Below, in pieces: positions 9,018 through 21,280 of a DNA stretch of 64,000 nucleotides. Below the pieces are notes generated by a model that saw only the letters and a program-made list of their open reading frames with translations, did not search any database and was not told where the DNA came from. Made by a program: the position numbers and the translations under genes. The stretch's first letter is position 1. The number at the start of each line of letters is the position of its first letter. This DNA comes from Paracyclopina nana (lineage: Eukaryota; Arthropoda; Copepoda; Cyclopoida; Cyclopettidae). Where the stretch lies: assembly GCA_019096065.1 (NCBI GenBank), contig JAGUCH010000002.1, forward strand, positions 2,554,501 through 2,618,500, written 5' to 3'.

Positions 9018-12000
9018 TCACTTCCTCTTCGCACGCTCGGCCATCTCATCAAATTGCCTTTGGGCTGCAATGGCTTCAGGAGTGATCAAATCAGCCATGG
9101 CACTGGAGGATTGGACACCGAAGGTTGTATTTGGATCCTATACGAAAGTTACAATTACTTCGTGCATTACGATTGTAGTAGTATAATGCAAATTAAAAAT
9201 GCTATAACTGCAACGATTTCTTACTTTCTTACGCATTTAGAATGCAACTGATCATAAAATCAACTGTTTTAATAAAAACGGAAGGTTAAGTGACTTGTAT
9301 CACTTATTGAAACATTTTGGTAATAAAAATGCATTAGGAAATTAATAATAAGGCTTTGGGCTTACGGGTGGAGGAGCTTGGGACGATTGGATGACTTCAT
9401 CATCGTCGTCATTTCCATCTGATGGCTCTTGGCCATCATCTCGGCTCACGTCTGCCATTGAAGGCGATCCTGTTGGAGTTTTCGTCAAATTAGCGAGCTC
9501 CTCTTCATCACTCTCCGTGTGGACTTTAATTGGCATTGACCAACTGCCTTCGTAAGGGGGAAATTGGCGTAGGAGTCCATCAATGTCCTGCATGTAGTCT
9601 GCAACGACCTTCTTATATATTTCCTCCAGCTGAAAAGGTAAACGTACAGGCTTAATTGCATTGAGGAACTTTTGGGATTACAATCAAGCTGCAGTTGAAC
9701 TTACATTCGGCACAAAAGAAATCTTGTCCCAGGTGAGCTTTGAGATGTCTTCACCCTCAACTGCAGCTGCAGCAACAATCGTCTTGATGACGTCGTACAC
9801 TGAGAAGACGTGTTTGGAGCGTCTTGCCATCAAAGAGTAGAAGACTTCTTCCTCCGGTGGGTATTCTTTGTCCTCCTCGTCTTGGCTTTCATCAATGGAC
9901 AAATTGAATTCGGAGCGCAGCCTCATGCGGTCGCAATAGGCGACTCTATTTTCTGGCTCCAAGTGAGCAGGGATGGCGTGCTGCAATTTGGAGGTAGAGG
10001 TTGAAGAACCGAAATGCATTTACAAGTTAATAGTGAGCGTACCTGATTGTGGAAGTAGTACTCATTGTCAGTATTATGCATGACATCGATCATGCAATCA
10101 CTATCGTTAGTTTTCTCGTGGGCCACTTCCAACTGCCTCGTCCTTGAATTCGTAAAGCGTTGAGCAATACGCAACCGGATCTTTGACATGTCCTCCATTG
10201 GAGCCTCTTTTCCCAAATCCATCTTCTTCCTTAGGTACGGAATGACGTCACTTTTGATGATTTTCGGCAAGGCCTCTGGAATCTCACGCTTGAAGTATTG
10301 CTGCTTTTTGACACTGCAATTGAAAGTGTTCCGTCACGTCATATTGAGAAAAGCAGCTGCCAGCATGCAAATGACTTTGACAGCTGAGTAAATGATGCGA
10401 AAATAAACTTACGACTTAGGTTGCTTCCAAATCAAATGTGCCATCGCCAACCTCGAAAAGAAGCAGTCGGTGACAGCAAACGCAATACGAGTATTGACGT
10501 TGTATTTGGGGCTGTCCAAGTCAGCCTTCATCATAGCCACAACCTTGCTTTGCACGTAGTGTGAGGCCAAAAACACATCGCATCCCTCACCCATGAAGTC
10601 GAAGGGCAGCAAACGGCCAAGAATGCCCACTGCTCGTGAGGCTTTCTCAGCAGCGTGATCACGATTCTCTTTGATCTCATTACGAATGCGTGCCTGCTCT
10701 ACACTGAAGTCGGCAATCAAGTCTTGGATGTTCTCCGTCGACTTTTGAATTTTCTGCAATAGGAAATGCAAGCGCGCTTAGTTTCATAGCCTACAGTCGA
10801 TCCTACTTGCACCAACAATGCTTCGCACGTACTTGTTACGCATCATTTCAAATTCAATTTGCAGTTACATTAACGTTGCATGGACTAACCTTTAGAATCC
10901 CGATAGGCTGCTTGTTGCCTGCCTCTTGCTCATCCATGATCCTGCGTACCTCTTCGCGAACTATTTCCCTCATGTCATTGCGCATTGTTGGCATGACGTA
11001 TTGAGACATTACATCTTGCACGGTCGTTCGAATTTGAGTTGCAAGGTCAACTTCACCTCCATGGCGGCGGCGCAAGTACTCCTCAAGGTACTGGTTGAAA
11101 CGAACCTCCATTTGGTCATCGCTGATGAGGAATGCATTTGTGACCGGCTGCAAGAAATGTAGCGTCAGAAATGTTGCAATGTCAAATGCGCCTTCAAAGG
11201 CATTTGGAAGTTTACCTCTCCTGCTGGGAATTCGCTGACAACTTCGGCTACCACTGGAGGAATTGCTCCAGGTGGGGCAACGGGAACAAGTTGTGGCTCG
11301 TTAGCAAATGCCTGTGGTGGAGCAACTACCGCCAAAGGTGGTTCCGAAGGAGGTGCATCCATGGCTGATGGCGTCGTCATTGCCGGCGGCGAAATTGAGC
11401 GGCAAATAGTTTGGACAACGCCCCCTGCAGTTCGAGCGCAGTTGTCAGGGGTTGACTCCTTGGGCTTCCCAGAGGCTGGAACAATGCCTAGTTCGGACTG
11501 AATGCCAGCAACAGCCTTTTTTGCTGACGCACGTTGGCTTCTTTTCTCCACATCTTTGGCGGGAGATTGGCTTCGGCTCTTCTTAGGGTTGGATTTTGAC
11601 CCCGATAATTCAGTCAACGTGGAGTCAAGTTCCTCCATCAACGTCACGCTCGAATCGCTTGAATCAGTTTCGAGTCCACTTGCCTTTCGCTTCTTGGCTG
11701 AAAAGAAATATTTAATGCATAACATTTCTTATGTCTTGGCTTAGAACTGCATACCTAATCCTTTCTTGGTCCTTGGTCCAGACTTCCCGGGGGTCTTCCC
11801 TTTCAGTGGCATTCCTTTTGTTGCCTTGCCTTTTGCTGGCGACGAACTAAACAAAGGATTCGTCACGAGATGGCCTTGGGCAATTGGCGAAACCTGTGAT
11901 TAAAAAGTCAAGTTAAGTGTGGTTTGAAGACATTGAAAGGCTTACCGCTGATTGATTGGGCGAATTCCCAGCCTCGGATGCCGAACTCGATATTGGCATT

Positions 12001-12639
12001 TCCTTGCCTTTTCGTCCAATTCGGACTGGAGTTGCCTCCTCGTCGGAATCCTCCAATTCGCCTCCAGTTTGTGGCAAGCTTGAAACTCCTTTGCGTCTTG
12101 TGCCAGCCCCAACCCAAGGGTAGTACATCCTTTTGCCCTTAATGGGATCCATTTCTGGGTACGTCCAGGCGCACATGAACTTTTCGCCGAAGGATTTGAT
12201 CAGCGTCATTTTCATGGCCTTGCGTTGACCAAAGGAAAGGCCTTTAAAACGCTTGTTAAGCTTGTCCTTAACCTCTTGGATGCGGCTTGGCTCCATGCCT
12301 AAAGAATTCGGAAGAGCAGTAAATGCGACGTGGATCTAATATCGAAATGGATTTTGGAATACCTTTTTCAATCCTGCAGAAAACGGATAGCTCCTTGTCG
12401 GGCTCGCAATCGTCGATCATGACTTTCGCCGTCTTCATTCGATTGGCGATGCTCATCTTCTTCGTCGGGTCGAAGCCAAAGACGACGTTCAAAGGCTTGT
12501 TGGACTCGTAATAACGGTAGTTGGCCGCCAATTGTTGGATGGGCTCATCGTCACGGATGCAAACGACCAACAATAGGTCGTACGTGGCCCCAGCATTGTC
12601 GGGAGGAGTCGTTTCCCTCGGTTGCAGATTATGCGCCAT
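9018..12639 (-). CDS. Transposon-encoded protein 2, 10 exons, 926 aa, function unknown (copy 1)
   Basis: Ten exons with consistent phases: 12639-12363, 12298-11946, 11893-11755, 11697-11216, 11147-10890, 10753-10413, 10313-10043, 9980-9705, 9629-9366 and 9137-9018, ending in TGA. All introns are 37-135 bp GT-AG. No domain was recognised with confidence. The first 210 residues form a compact, conserved-looking region. Then comes a basic, Pro/Ala/Ser-rich low-complexity section (KKRKASGLETDSSDSS, APPQAFANEP). After it lies a helical block with coiled-coil character (IQKSTENIQDLIADFSVEQA) and a globular part around LLPFDFMGEGCDVFLASHYV, and finally an acidic tail (DGNDDDDEV) ending in ERAKRK*. 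By analogy with CACTA elements, which pair a transposase with a DNA-binding accessory protein (TnpA), it may bind the subterminal repeats, but that is inference from layout only. In this copy all exons are open. Confidence 0.85.
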
Positions 12640-12969
12640 CTTCGCTTTTTAACGCTCTTCTATTTGACGAGATTTTTTTAAACTTGTAAAAGACGCGACT
12701 TTTTTATTACGCAGTTGAAACGGTTTTCCACAGCGAGCGGCCGGAATCAGGCGCCAAGAAATTCTTGGCCGTACGGGCTAGTTCGGCTGACAGGGCTGGC
12801 AGTTACTGTTTAGAGGCGGGAAATTTCAAACATGCCTTCTCGCTGCCTTTGAAGTGCCTTTGTACTTTTGATTGGCAGCTTGGGCAGACGTGGCTGCTTG
12901 AAGTTGCTACGTACTTTGCCACTGAGCCGTCAGCTAACGCGTAAATCGGCGTACGAAAATAAGCGAACA
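12640..12969. promoter_or_regulatory. Divergent promoter region between the two transposon genes (copy 1)
   Basis: The start codons of the two genes face away from each other across 330 bp that contain no other exon, so both must be driven from here. It is more GC-rich than the element termini (GCGAGCGGCCGG). No TATA box is obvious. Equivalent segments are 20951-21280 (copy 2) and 29242-29571 (copy 3), sequence-identical by eye. Confidence 0.6.
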
Positions 12970-15900
12970 ATGGCGAAAAAGAAGAAAAATTCGCATAAAC
13001 CTTTGACGAACGCTGAAAGGCAGGCCAAGCACCGAGCAAAGGTGAAGGAGAATTTGAGGCGACTACGGATCCAGCATTTGCAGTGTCAAGCGGCTGTCAG
13101 ACTTGTTCAGGCGCAACAAGCAAGTACTCGTAAAGCGTAAGTTTTGCTGCTGAAATTTGAAAATTTGACGCACCTAATGCATATTCCATTCTTAACAGTT
13201 TAGAGGAGCAATTGCAAGGCAATGAGCTTGACCGTGATCCATGCAATTCCGTTGCAAGTGAAGCTGCAGTTGCCAAGTACGTCGATGGTTTGAATGACTT
13301 CATTGAAAAAGTGATTTTGGATGACGGCGAGAGTGACAATGAGCGTAAAGACAGCGGCGACTCAGATGATGGTGATGTCGTGTACGATGAGCAGGAACGC
13401 TTCAGCGCAGCAGAAGTCATCAACAGAGGATTGAAACGACGACGCGAAATGGACTTCAACCCCATTAAGGCTAACGTTGATGGACGGAATAGTGATGATG
13501 AGCGCATCAACGACTCTCAAAATGACGATGAGATCATCCAAGCAACTGAAGTCCTTGCGCCTATCAGAAAGAAGAAGAGGTTCGCCGATTTAGTCGCAAA
13601 TGATGAATTGCCAGCAGGGCAAACATTAGAAGACAGTTACATCTATGACGACGACGAAGATCAAGGAGATGCAACTGATGCATCAGAATTGAATGGTGAA
13701 GGGATTCAAGAGCCGGTTCTGGATTCAGAAACTGTCAGTGTTCCGGAGACGCAATTGGAGCCACAACTGCCTTCAACTTCCAAGGCAGAGGAATCTTTCC
13801 CACCGCTCTTCAATGAAAAAGGAAAGCGCACTGTTATTGAGGATCCGGAGACTGGTGAATTTATGGTATTCGACCCACTTAGTGATATAGACACAGAAAG
13901 CGATTCAAATGCTGATGAGATGTTTGAAAAGAAGCAGCCAGTGTTCAAAGACGCTGTCGATTTAGCATTTTTAAAAGATGGTAGTGATTACGACATTGAC
14001 TTTGAACTTTCAAGCGGAGATGACAGTCATGGCGACGGCAACGCAAGCAGAGACAACGACCACTTCAATGAAGTTTTAGGTGCTCCGCCCTTACCTGGTG
14101 AAAATGACGAAGTTGTAAGTTTAGTTTTACTTTGTAATGCATTTAACAAACTTATAGCTGAATAAATGAAATGTGTATGCATGTCCCGCAGGATCTGTCT
14201 GATGAAGATGTTTGGTTTGATGCGCGAGAGGAGCAGGAACCTGACAATGATGATCAGGTTGAAGACAACATGGTGCCATCAATGGGTACAACTTTGAAAG
14301 ACTTTCGAGATGCACTTGCAGAAGATGAGCACTTACCAACGCAAAAGGAGAGAGACCATCAACTCTACGCAAGATTTTTTCATCTTGTCTCACTTATGGG
14401 ATCGCGAATGCGCGAGGCAAAGGCATACTGGAACTTTGCTAGGTCTTTATGCAACCGAAAGTTGTTGTCATTCAACACAATTCGAAAGCGCTTTGAAAAG
14501 CTATGCCCTAAAGTCACAATTACGTATGAGTTTAGGGACAATGTGACGAAAAAGATTTACCACCATCAAGGTGACAAGTTACCGCGACGACAATTTCCTC
14601 GACCAAGATTCACACTAATCTCGGAATGGTCGTCAGTCTCATTGAAGGATTTGTACAAATTCTTTGTGAGTGTACATCCAAAGGGATTCAAATGTGAATG
14701 GGATGGCAAAAAATTTGTTGATTTGTTTATGGACGGTGTGCCAATAACCAAAAGTGGTGATGCCAAAATGGACGTCCTCTGTGCTCGATTTGCTCCTTGC
14801 AGAAAAATTTGGCCAGCTGCAATGCATGTGACTCGAAATGGACATGGCACCCAATTGCTAAGTCTCCTGAAGGATGTGCTTGACGAAGCACTTGAAAATG
14901 ACTTCATTGTCAGAAAGTTCATTGGTGACAGTCCAATGCGTGCCAAAATCAAGTGCCTTAAGCAACACAATGGGTACGGCAGCTGCGAGTGGTGTTATTG
15001 TTGGGGAGAATATGACACAAATTTGAGCAAAATGACTTTCCCTGCAAACACAATAAAATATAAGAGGAGAACGCATGCTGAATGGATTTCAATTGCAAGG
15101 CAAATCAAAAGCAATCCAAGACGGATCGGCATTAAGAAGCGCTATGGCATCAAGGGATTTTCGCCGTTACTGGACCTGGATTATTTCGATATCATCAAGG
15201 ATTTCGTCCCAGATCCAATGCACCTGATTTCTCTTGGAGTTGGAAGGGCTTTGCTTGCTTCAATCTTTGACACCAAGCAGGGAAAGGCTGTGTCATCTGC
15301 TGACGGGCTTGCAACAGCTCGCAAATTTGACGCTGAGTGGGCTTTCCAAGATTTGCCAAGTGAATTTGCAAGGAGACCGAGGACAATCAAAGACCACTTC
15401 GCCAATTTGAAGGCATCGGAGTTTTTGGCAATTATTGTTTGTGGTTTCACTCATCTGTACGAGGCTCTCAGTTACGAACATCAGCGCCCAATTAGAAAGC
15501 TTTGGATGTACTTTTGCTACATTGTCCACGCAGCGCTGCTACCAAATGTTATATTCAATGAGATCATGGACGATGACAAGGCATTCAAATTGCAAAAGAC
15601 ATTTTACGAAATGTATGAGAAGAATTACAGAGACGGTTGCACTTTCAATGTGCATACCTTCAGCCACCTACTCGAAATTAGAAAAATAGGCCATCTCAGC
15701 GACTTCAGTGCAATGCCATTTGAGTCATTCTTCTCATTTCTGAAGAGAATTCTCTTGCCAAACACAATGAGCTACGGGAAGCAATCTTTGATACGTTCAT
15801 TTATTAGCAACATGAATGCACATCCATGTGGCTACAAAGTCGTGATTTCTAGCCGACAAAAAAACGTTGCATTGACAGCTTGGTGTGCACTTTCGATGGC

Positions 15901-16137
15901 AGCTTCTATGAAATACTTGAAGGTGGCGAAGATAACACGTTCAAGGCACGCGAAGTCTTCACGCGTGCATACGAAGTCCCAGAGGCACCTGAACTGGATT
16001 GGGGAGCCGTAATGGTGAAGAAATTCCATTCTGTTTCCAGAGATACGTGCATTCTGGAAAAAGAAGACATTCATTGCAAAGCCATCAAAGCTGGAGATGT
16101 ACTCATTTCGATACCAAATGATGTGTACTACACATAA
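12970..16137 (+). pseudogene. Transposase gene of copy 1, frameshifted near its 3' end
   Basis: Exons 12970-13136, 13199-14114 and 14192 onward, as in copy 2. The A run at 15858-15864 has seven A where copies 2 and 3 have eight. The frame therefore shifts and ends at 16012 with a foreign tail, losing roughly the last 90 residues of the 1,009-residue protein. The catalytic region (see copy 2) lies upstream of the shift and is intact, so partial function is conceivable. A consensus error is equally likely, because the same kind of single-base loss occurs in several host genes of this window. Confidence 0.8.
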
Positions 16138-16571
16138 AAATGTATAAATTAACGTGTGATATGAATAAATCTTGAAGGAAGTCCGAAGGAAGACGCAATT
16201 TAATAAAATTAAATACAAATCCCGCGCATGCAATTTCATTTGAAACGCATTTTTCGTAAAAGTTCAGTCAACTTTGACAAAGGCAACTATTCATTTTAAC
16301 ATAAAATTTGAATAAATTTGTAAAATTCAAACAAAATTCATTCAGTCTGCATTTAGGTCATGTCGCCATTGATGTAACTTTGTAAAAGCCACTGCAAAGT
16401 CAACGATTTCAGGAAAAATTTGATGACTTTGAAATGCATTTGACAACGGCACTTGCAATGAATTTAAAATAACGTTGAAATGGCTTTGTTACGCTTTAGA
16501 GTACAAAGCCATATCAAAGCCACATTGATTGAAGTTCAATTCTGGTGAAATTTTCAAAAGGGTTCGTGGGG
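16138..16571 (+). repeat. Right subterminal repeat region of copy 1
   Basis: Non-coding 0.43 kb after the transposase stop: AATAAA signals near 16163, then GAAACGCATTTTT and GAAATGCATTTGAC variants of the subterminal motif, and repeated CTTTGAC/CAAAG(C) blocks up to the inverted repeat. Equivalents are 24450-24883 and 32738-33171. Confidence 0.7.
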
Positions 16572-16578
16572 TTAATAT
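16572..16578. other. Junction spacer TTAATAT between copies 1 and 2
   Basis: Seven bases separate the right inverted repeat of copy 1 from the left inverted repeat of copy 2, so the junction is a 17-bp-arm palindrome with a 7-base loop. The spacer is not transposon sequence. The same seven bases recur at 24884-24890. Confidence 0.95.
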
Positions 16579-17328
16579 CCCCACGAACCCTTTTGTGAAA
16601 GTAAAAGCCAGATCAAAGTTTCCAAAAATGCATAGTGCTTAAGCTGGGTAGTTACCTTTCAAATGCATTTTTTATTATTGTTAGCGTTACTAAAAAGGCA
16701 CAACAAAGCCATAATTCAAATGCAATTGAATTAAAGTTGAAAAAGTCACTTCAAAGTTATTGATATTAAATGCGACGAATGGCTTTATCAAATGCATTTT
16801 TATTGCCATTCAAATGCATTTTTAGTTTTTTTGACGAAGAATATGAAATGCGGATGAAAGCGTAATCAAAGGCAGTGAATTTTGGCCTTTCGAGGCTGCC
16901 GCTGTATTGCGAGGCTGCGTTTGAAATTACCGCGCGACCTTTGAGCGAATTTGAAATGCATTAACACCCTGTCGTAATGTATTCTTTATTAATGGCCTCG
17001 TTAAGGAACTGCACACACATATAAATTTTCTATTGAGTGCTCTATTAGGCACCTCAAATGCAATTAAGTTATTATCTTAAATTTCTGCGCGACTCTACTG
17101 TTTGTCGGCATTCAATAAGGTTGCTTATCACATATCAATCACAATAATTTTGTCAAATCGGAATGCATTGCAATGACGCTTTCTAATGACTGAGCGTCAT
17201 TGCTTAGAAATGCAAACTTTTAGCGCAAAGTTGCGCTTACTACGTACTGCCAAAGGGGTTTGAAAAAGAAAAAATAGAAATATTAATTATCGAGGACCAA
17301 TATTCTTGTCATCATTTTAGGCATTGCA

Positions 17329-20300
17329 TCACTTCCTCTTCGCACGCTCGGCCATCTCATCAAATTGCCTTTGGGCTGCAATGGCTTCAGGAGTGATCAA
17401 ATCAGCCATGGCACTGGAGGATTGGACACCGAAGGTTGTATTTGGATCCTATACGAAAGTTACAATTACTTCGTGCATTACGATTGTAGTAGTATAATGC
17501 AAATTAAAAATGCTATAACTGCAACGATTTCTTACTTTCTTACGCATTTAGAATGCAACTGATCATAAAATCAACTGTTTTAATAAAAACGGAAGGTTAA
17601 GTGACTTGTATCACTTATTGAAACATTTTGGTAATAAAAATGCATTAGGAAATTAATAATAAGGCTTTGGGCTTACGGGTGGAGGAGCTTGGGACGATTG
17701 GATGACTTCATCATCGTCGTCATTTCCATCTGATGGCTCTTGGCCATCATCTCGGCTCACGTCTGCCATTGAAGGCGATCCTGTTGGAGTTTTCGTCAAA
17801 TTAGCGAGCTCCTCTTCATCACTCTCCGTGTGGACTTTAATTGGCATTGACCAACTGCCTTCGTAAGGGGGAAATTGGCGTAGGAGTCCATCAATGTCCT
17901 GCATGTAGTCTGCAACGACCTTCTTATATATTTCCTCCAGCTGAAAAGGTAAACGTACAGGCTTAATTGCATTGAGGAACTTTTGGGATTACAATCAAGC
18001 TGCAGTTGAACTTACATTCGGCACAAAAGAAATCTTGTCCCAGGTGAGCTTTGAGATGTCTTCACCCTCAACTGCAGCTGCAGCAACAATCGTCTTGATG
18101 ACGTCGTACACTGAGAAGACGTGTTTGGAGCGTCTTGCCATCAAAGAGTAGAAGACTTCTTCCTCCGGTGGGTATTCTTTGTCCTCCTCGTCTTGGCTTT
18201 CATCAATGGACAAATTGAATTCGGAGCGCAGCCTCATGCGGTCGCAATAGGCGACTCTATTTTCTGGCTCCAAGTGAGCAGGGATGGCGTGCTGCAATTT
18301 GGAGGTAGAGGTTGAAGAACCGAAATGCATTTACAAGTTAATAGTGAGCGTACCTGATTGTGGAAGTAGTACTCATTGTCAGTATTATGCATGACATCGA
18401 TCATGCAATCACTATCGTTAGTTTTCTCGTGGGCCACTTCCAACTGCCTCGTCCTTGAATTCGTAAAGCGTTGAGCAATACGCAACCGGATCTTTGACAT
18501 GTCCTCCATTGGAGCCTCTTTTCCCAAATCCATCTTCTTCCTTAGGTACGGAATGACGTCACTTTTGATGATTTTCGGCAAGGCCTCTGGAATCTCACGC
18601 TTGAAGTATTGCTGCTTTTTGACACTGCAATTGAAAGTGTTCCGTCACGTCATATTGAGAAAAGCAGCTGCCAGCATGCAAATGACTTTGACAGCTGAGT
18701 AAATGATGCGAAAATAAACTTACGACTTAGGTTGCTTCCAAATCAAATGTGCCATCGCCAACCTCGAAAAGAAGCAGTCGGTGACAGCAAACGCAATACG
18801 AGTATTGACGTTGTATTTGGGGCTGTCCAAGTCAGCCTTCATCATAGCCACAACCTTGCTTTGCACGTAGTGTGAGGCCAAAAACACATCGCATCCCTCA
18901 CCCATGAAGTCGAAGGGCAGCAAACGGCCAAGAATGCCCACTGCTCGTGAGGCTTTCTCAGCAGCGTGATCACGATTCTCTTTGATCTCATTACGAATGC
19001 GTGCCTGCTCTACACTGAAGTCGGCAATCAAGTCTTGGATGTTCTCCGTCGACTTTTGAATTTTCTGCAATAGGAAATGCAAGCGCGCTTAGTTTCATAG
19101 CCTACAGTCGATCCTACTTGCACCAACAATGCTTCGCACGTACTTGTTACGCATCATTTCAAATTCAATTTGCAGTTACATTAACGTTGCATGGACTAAC
19201 CTTTAGAATCCCGATAGGCTGCTTGTTGCCTGCCTCTTGCTCATCCATGATCCTGCGTACCTCTTCGCGAACTATTTCCCTCATGTCATTGCGCATTGTT
19301 GGCATGACGTATTGAGACATTACATCTTGCACGGTCGTTCGAATTTGAGCTGCAAGGTCAACTTCACCTCCATGGCGGCGGCGCAAGTACTCCTCAAGGT
19401 ACTGGTTGAAACGAACCTCCATTTGGTCATCGCTGATGAGGAATGCATTTGTGACCGGCTGCAAGAAATGTAGCGTCAGAAATGTTGCAATGTCAAATGC
19501 GCCTTCAAAGGCATTTGGAAGTTTACCTCTCCTGCTGGGAATTCGCTGACAACTTCGGCTACCACTGGAGGAATTGCTCCAGGTGGGGCAACGGGAACAA
19601 GTTGTGGCTCGTTAGCAAATGCCTGTGGTGGAGCAACTACCGCCAAAGGTGGTTCCGAAGGAGGTGCATCCATGGCTGATGGCGTCGTCATTGCCGGCGG
19701 CGAAATTGAGCGGCAAATAGTTTGGACAACGCCCCCTGCAGTTCGAGCGCAGTTGTCAGGGGTTGACTCCTTGGGCTTCCCAGAGGCTGGAACAATGCCT
19801 AGTTCGGACTGAATGCCAGCAACAGCCTTTTTTGCTGACGCACGTTGGCTTCTTTTCTCCACATCTTTGGCGGGAGATTGGCTTCGGCTCTTCTTAGGGT
19901 TGGATTTTGACCCCGATAATTCAGTCAACGTGGAGTCAAGTTCCTCCATCAACGTCACGCTCGAATCGCTTGAATCAGTTTCGAGTCCACTTGCCTTTCG
20001 CTTCTTGGCTGAAAAGAAATATTTAATGCATAACATTTCTTATGTCTTGGCTTAGAACTGCATACCTAATCCTTTCTTGGTCCTTGGTCCAGACTTCGCC
20101 GGGGTCTTCCCTTTCAGTGGCATTCCTTTTGTTGCCTTGCCTTTTGCTGGCGACGAACTAAACAAAGGATTCGTCACGAGATGGCCTTGGGCAATTGGCG
20201 AAACCTGTGATTAAAAAGTCAAGTTAAGTGTGGTTTGAAGACATTGAAAGGCTTACCGCTGATTGATTGGGCGAATTCCCAGCCTCGGATGCCGAACTCG

Positions 20301-20950
20301 ATATTGGCATTTCCTTGCCTTTTCGTCCAATTCGGACTGGAGTTGCCTCCTCGTCGGAATCCTCCAATTCGCCTCCAGTTTGTGGCAAGCTTGAAACTCC
20401 TTTGCGTCTTGTGCCAGCCCCAACCCAAGGGTAGTACATCCTTTTGCCCTTAATGGGATCCATTTCTGGGTACGTCCAGGCGCACATGAACTTTTCGCCG
20501 AAGGATTTGATCAGCGTCATTTTCATGGCCTTGCGTTGACCAAAGGAAAGGCCTTTAAAACGCTTGTTAAGCTTGTCCTTAACCTCTTGGATGCGGCTTG
20601 GCTCCATGCCTAAAGAATTCGGAAGAGCAGTAAATGCGACGTGGATCTAATATCGAAATGGATTTTGGAATACCTTTTTCAATCCTGCAGAAAACGGATA
20701 GCTCCTTGTCGGGCTCGCAATCGTCGATCATGACTTTCGCCGTCTTCATTCGATTGGCGATGCTCATCTTCTTCGTCGGGTCGAAGCCAAAGACGACGTT
20801 CAAAGGCTTGTTGGACTCGTAATAACGGTAGTTGGCCGCCAATTGTTGGATGGGCTCATCGTCACGGATGCAAACGACCAACAATAGGTCGTACGTGGCC
20901 CCAGCATTGTCGGGAGGAGTCGTTTCCCTCGGTTGCAGATTATGCGCCAT
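17329..20950 (-). CDS. Transposon-encoded protein 2, 926 aa, function unknown (copy 2)
   Basis: All ten exons of copy 1 recur at a constant offset of 8,311 bases (first exon 20950-20674, last 17448-17329) with open frames. One coding substitution against copy 1 changes a Thr codon to Ala in the Gly-Gly-Glu-Val-Asp-Leu region encoded near 19350, and one changes Pro to Ala near 20098. Role and domain remarks as for copy 1. The intact reading over ten exons in two copies argues that the protein is needed by the element. Confidence 0.87.
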
Positions 20951-21280
20951 CTTCGCTTTTTAACGCTCTTCTATTTGACGAGATTTTTTTAAACTTGTAA
21001 AAGACGCGACTTTTTTATTACGCAGTTGAAACGGTTTTCCACAGCGAGCGGCCGGAATCAGGCGCCAAGAAATTCTTGGCCGTACGGGCTAGTTCGGCTG
21101 ACAGGGCTGGCAGTTACTGTTTAGAGGCGGGAAATTTCAAACATGCCTTCTCGCTGCCTTTGAAGTGCCTTTGTACTTTTGATTGGCAGCTTGGGCAGAC
21201 GTGGCTGCTTGAAGTTGCTACGTACTTTGCCACTGAGCCGTCAGCTAACGCGTAAATCGGCGTACGAAAATAAGCGAACA

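Larger units (their letters stand above)
8268..16571 (+). mobile_element. CACTA/CMC-type DNA transposon, array copy 1 (8,304 bp)
   Basis: Perfect 17-bp terminal inverted repeats, CCCCACGAACCCTTTTG and its complement, bound the unit. Inside are two divergent genes (9018-12639 minus, 12970-16137 plus) separated by a 330-bp region. Both termini carry many short repeats built on AAATGCATTT, as expected of CACTA-like elements, whose subterminal repeats bind the element's own protein. The superfamily call rests on the transposase, because the ends do not start with CACTA. Copy 1 differs from copy 2 by only a handful of bases, among them one missing A in the transposase gene. Confidence 0.92.

Noticed and set aside
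9342-9593. Minus-strand frame ending at 9342 as the C-terminus of transposon protein 2
   Set aside because: A good donor at 9365 and a matching acceptor at 9138 add a 39-codon last exon in phase; the extra codons after 9366 are intronic.
11502-11744. Plus-strand frames inside the minus-strand transposon gene, and minus-strand frames inside the transposase exon, recurring in all three copies
   Set aside because: They are antisense shadows; they recur only because the copies are identical, with no splice or domain support.
15860-16012. Alternative 613-residue transposase isoform in copy 1
   Set aside because: Its unique tail results from one missing A in a homopolymer; copies 2 and 3 read through to the normal C-terminus.
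16572-16578. TTAA in the junction spacer as a piggyBac target site
   Set aside because: The outer flanks are not TTAA, the inverted repeats and transposase are not piggyBac-like, and the spacer is explained by 2-bp duplications.
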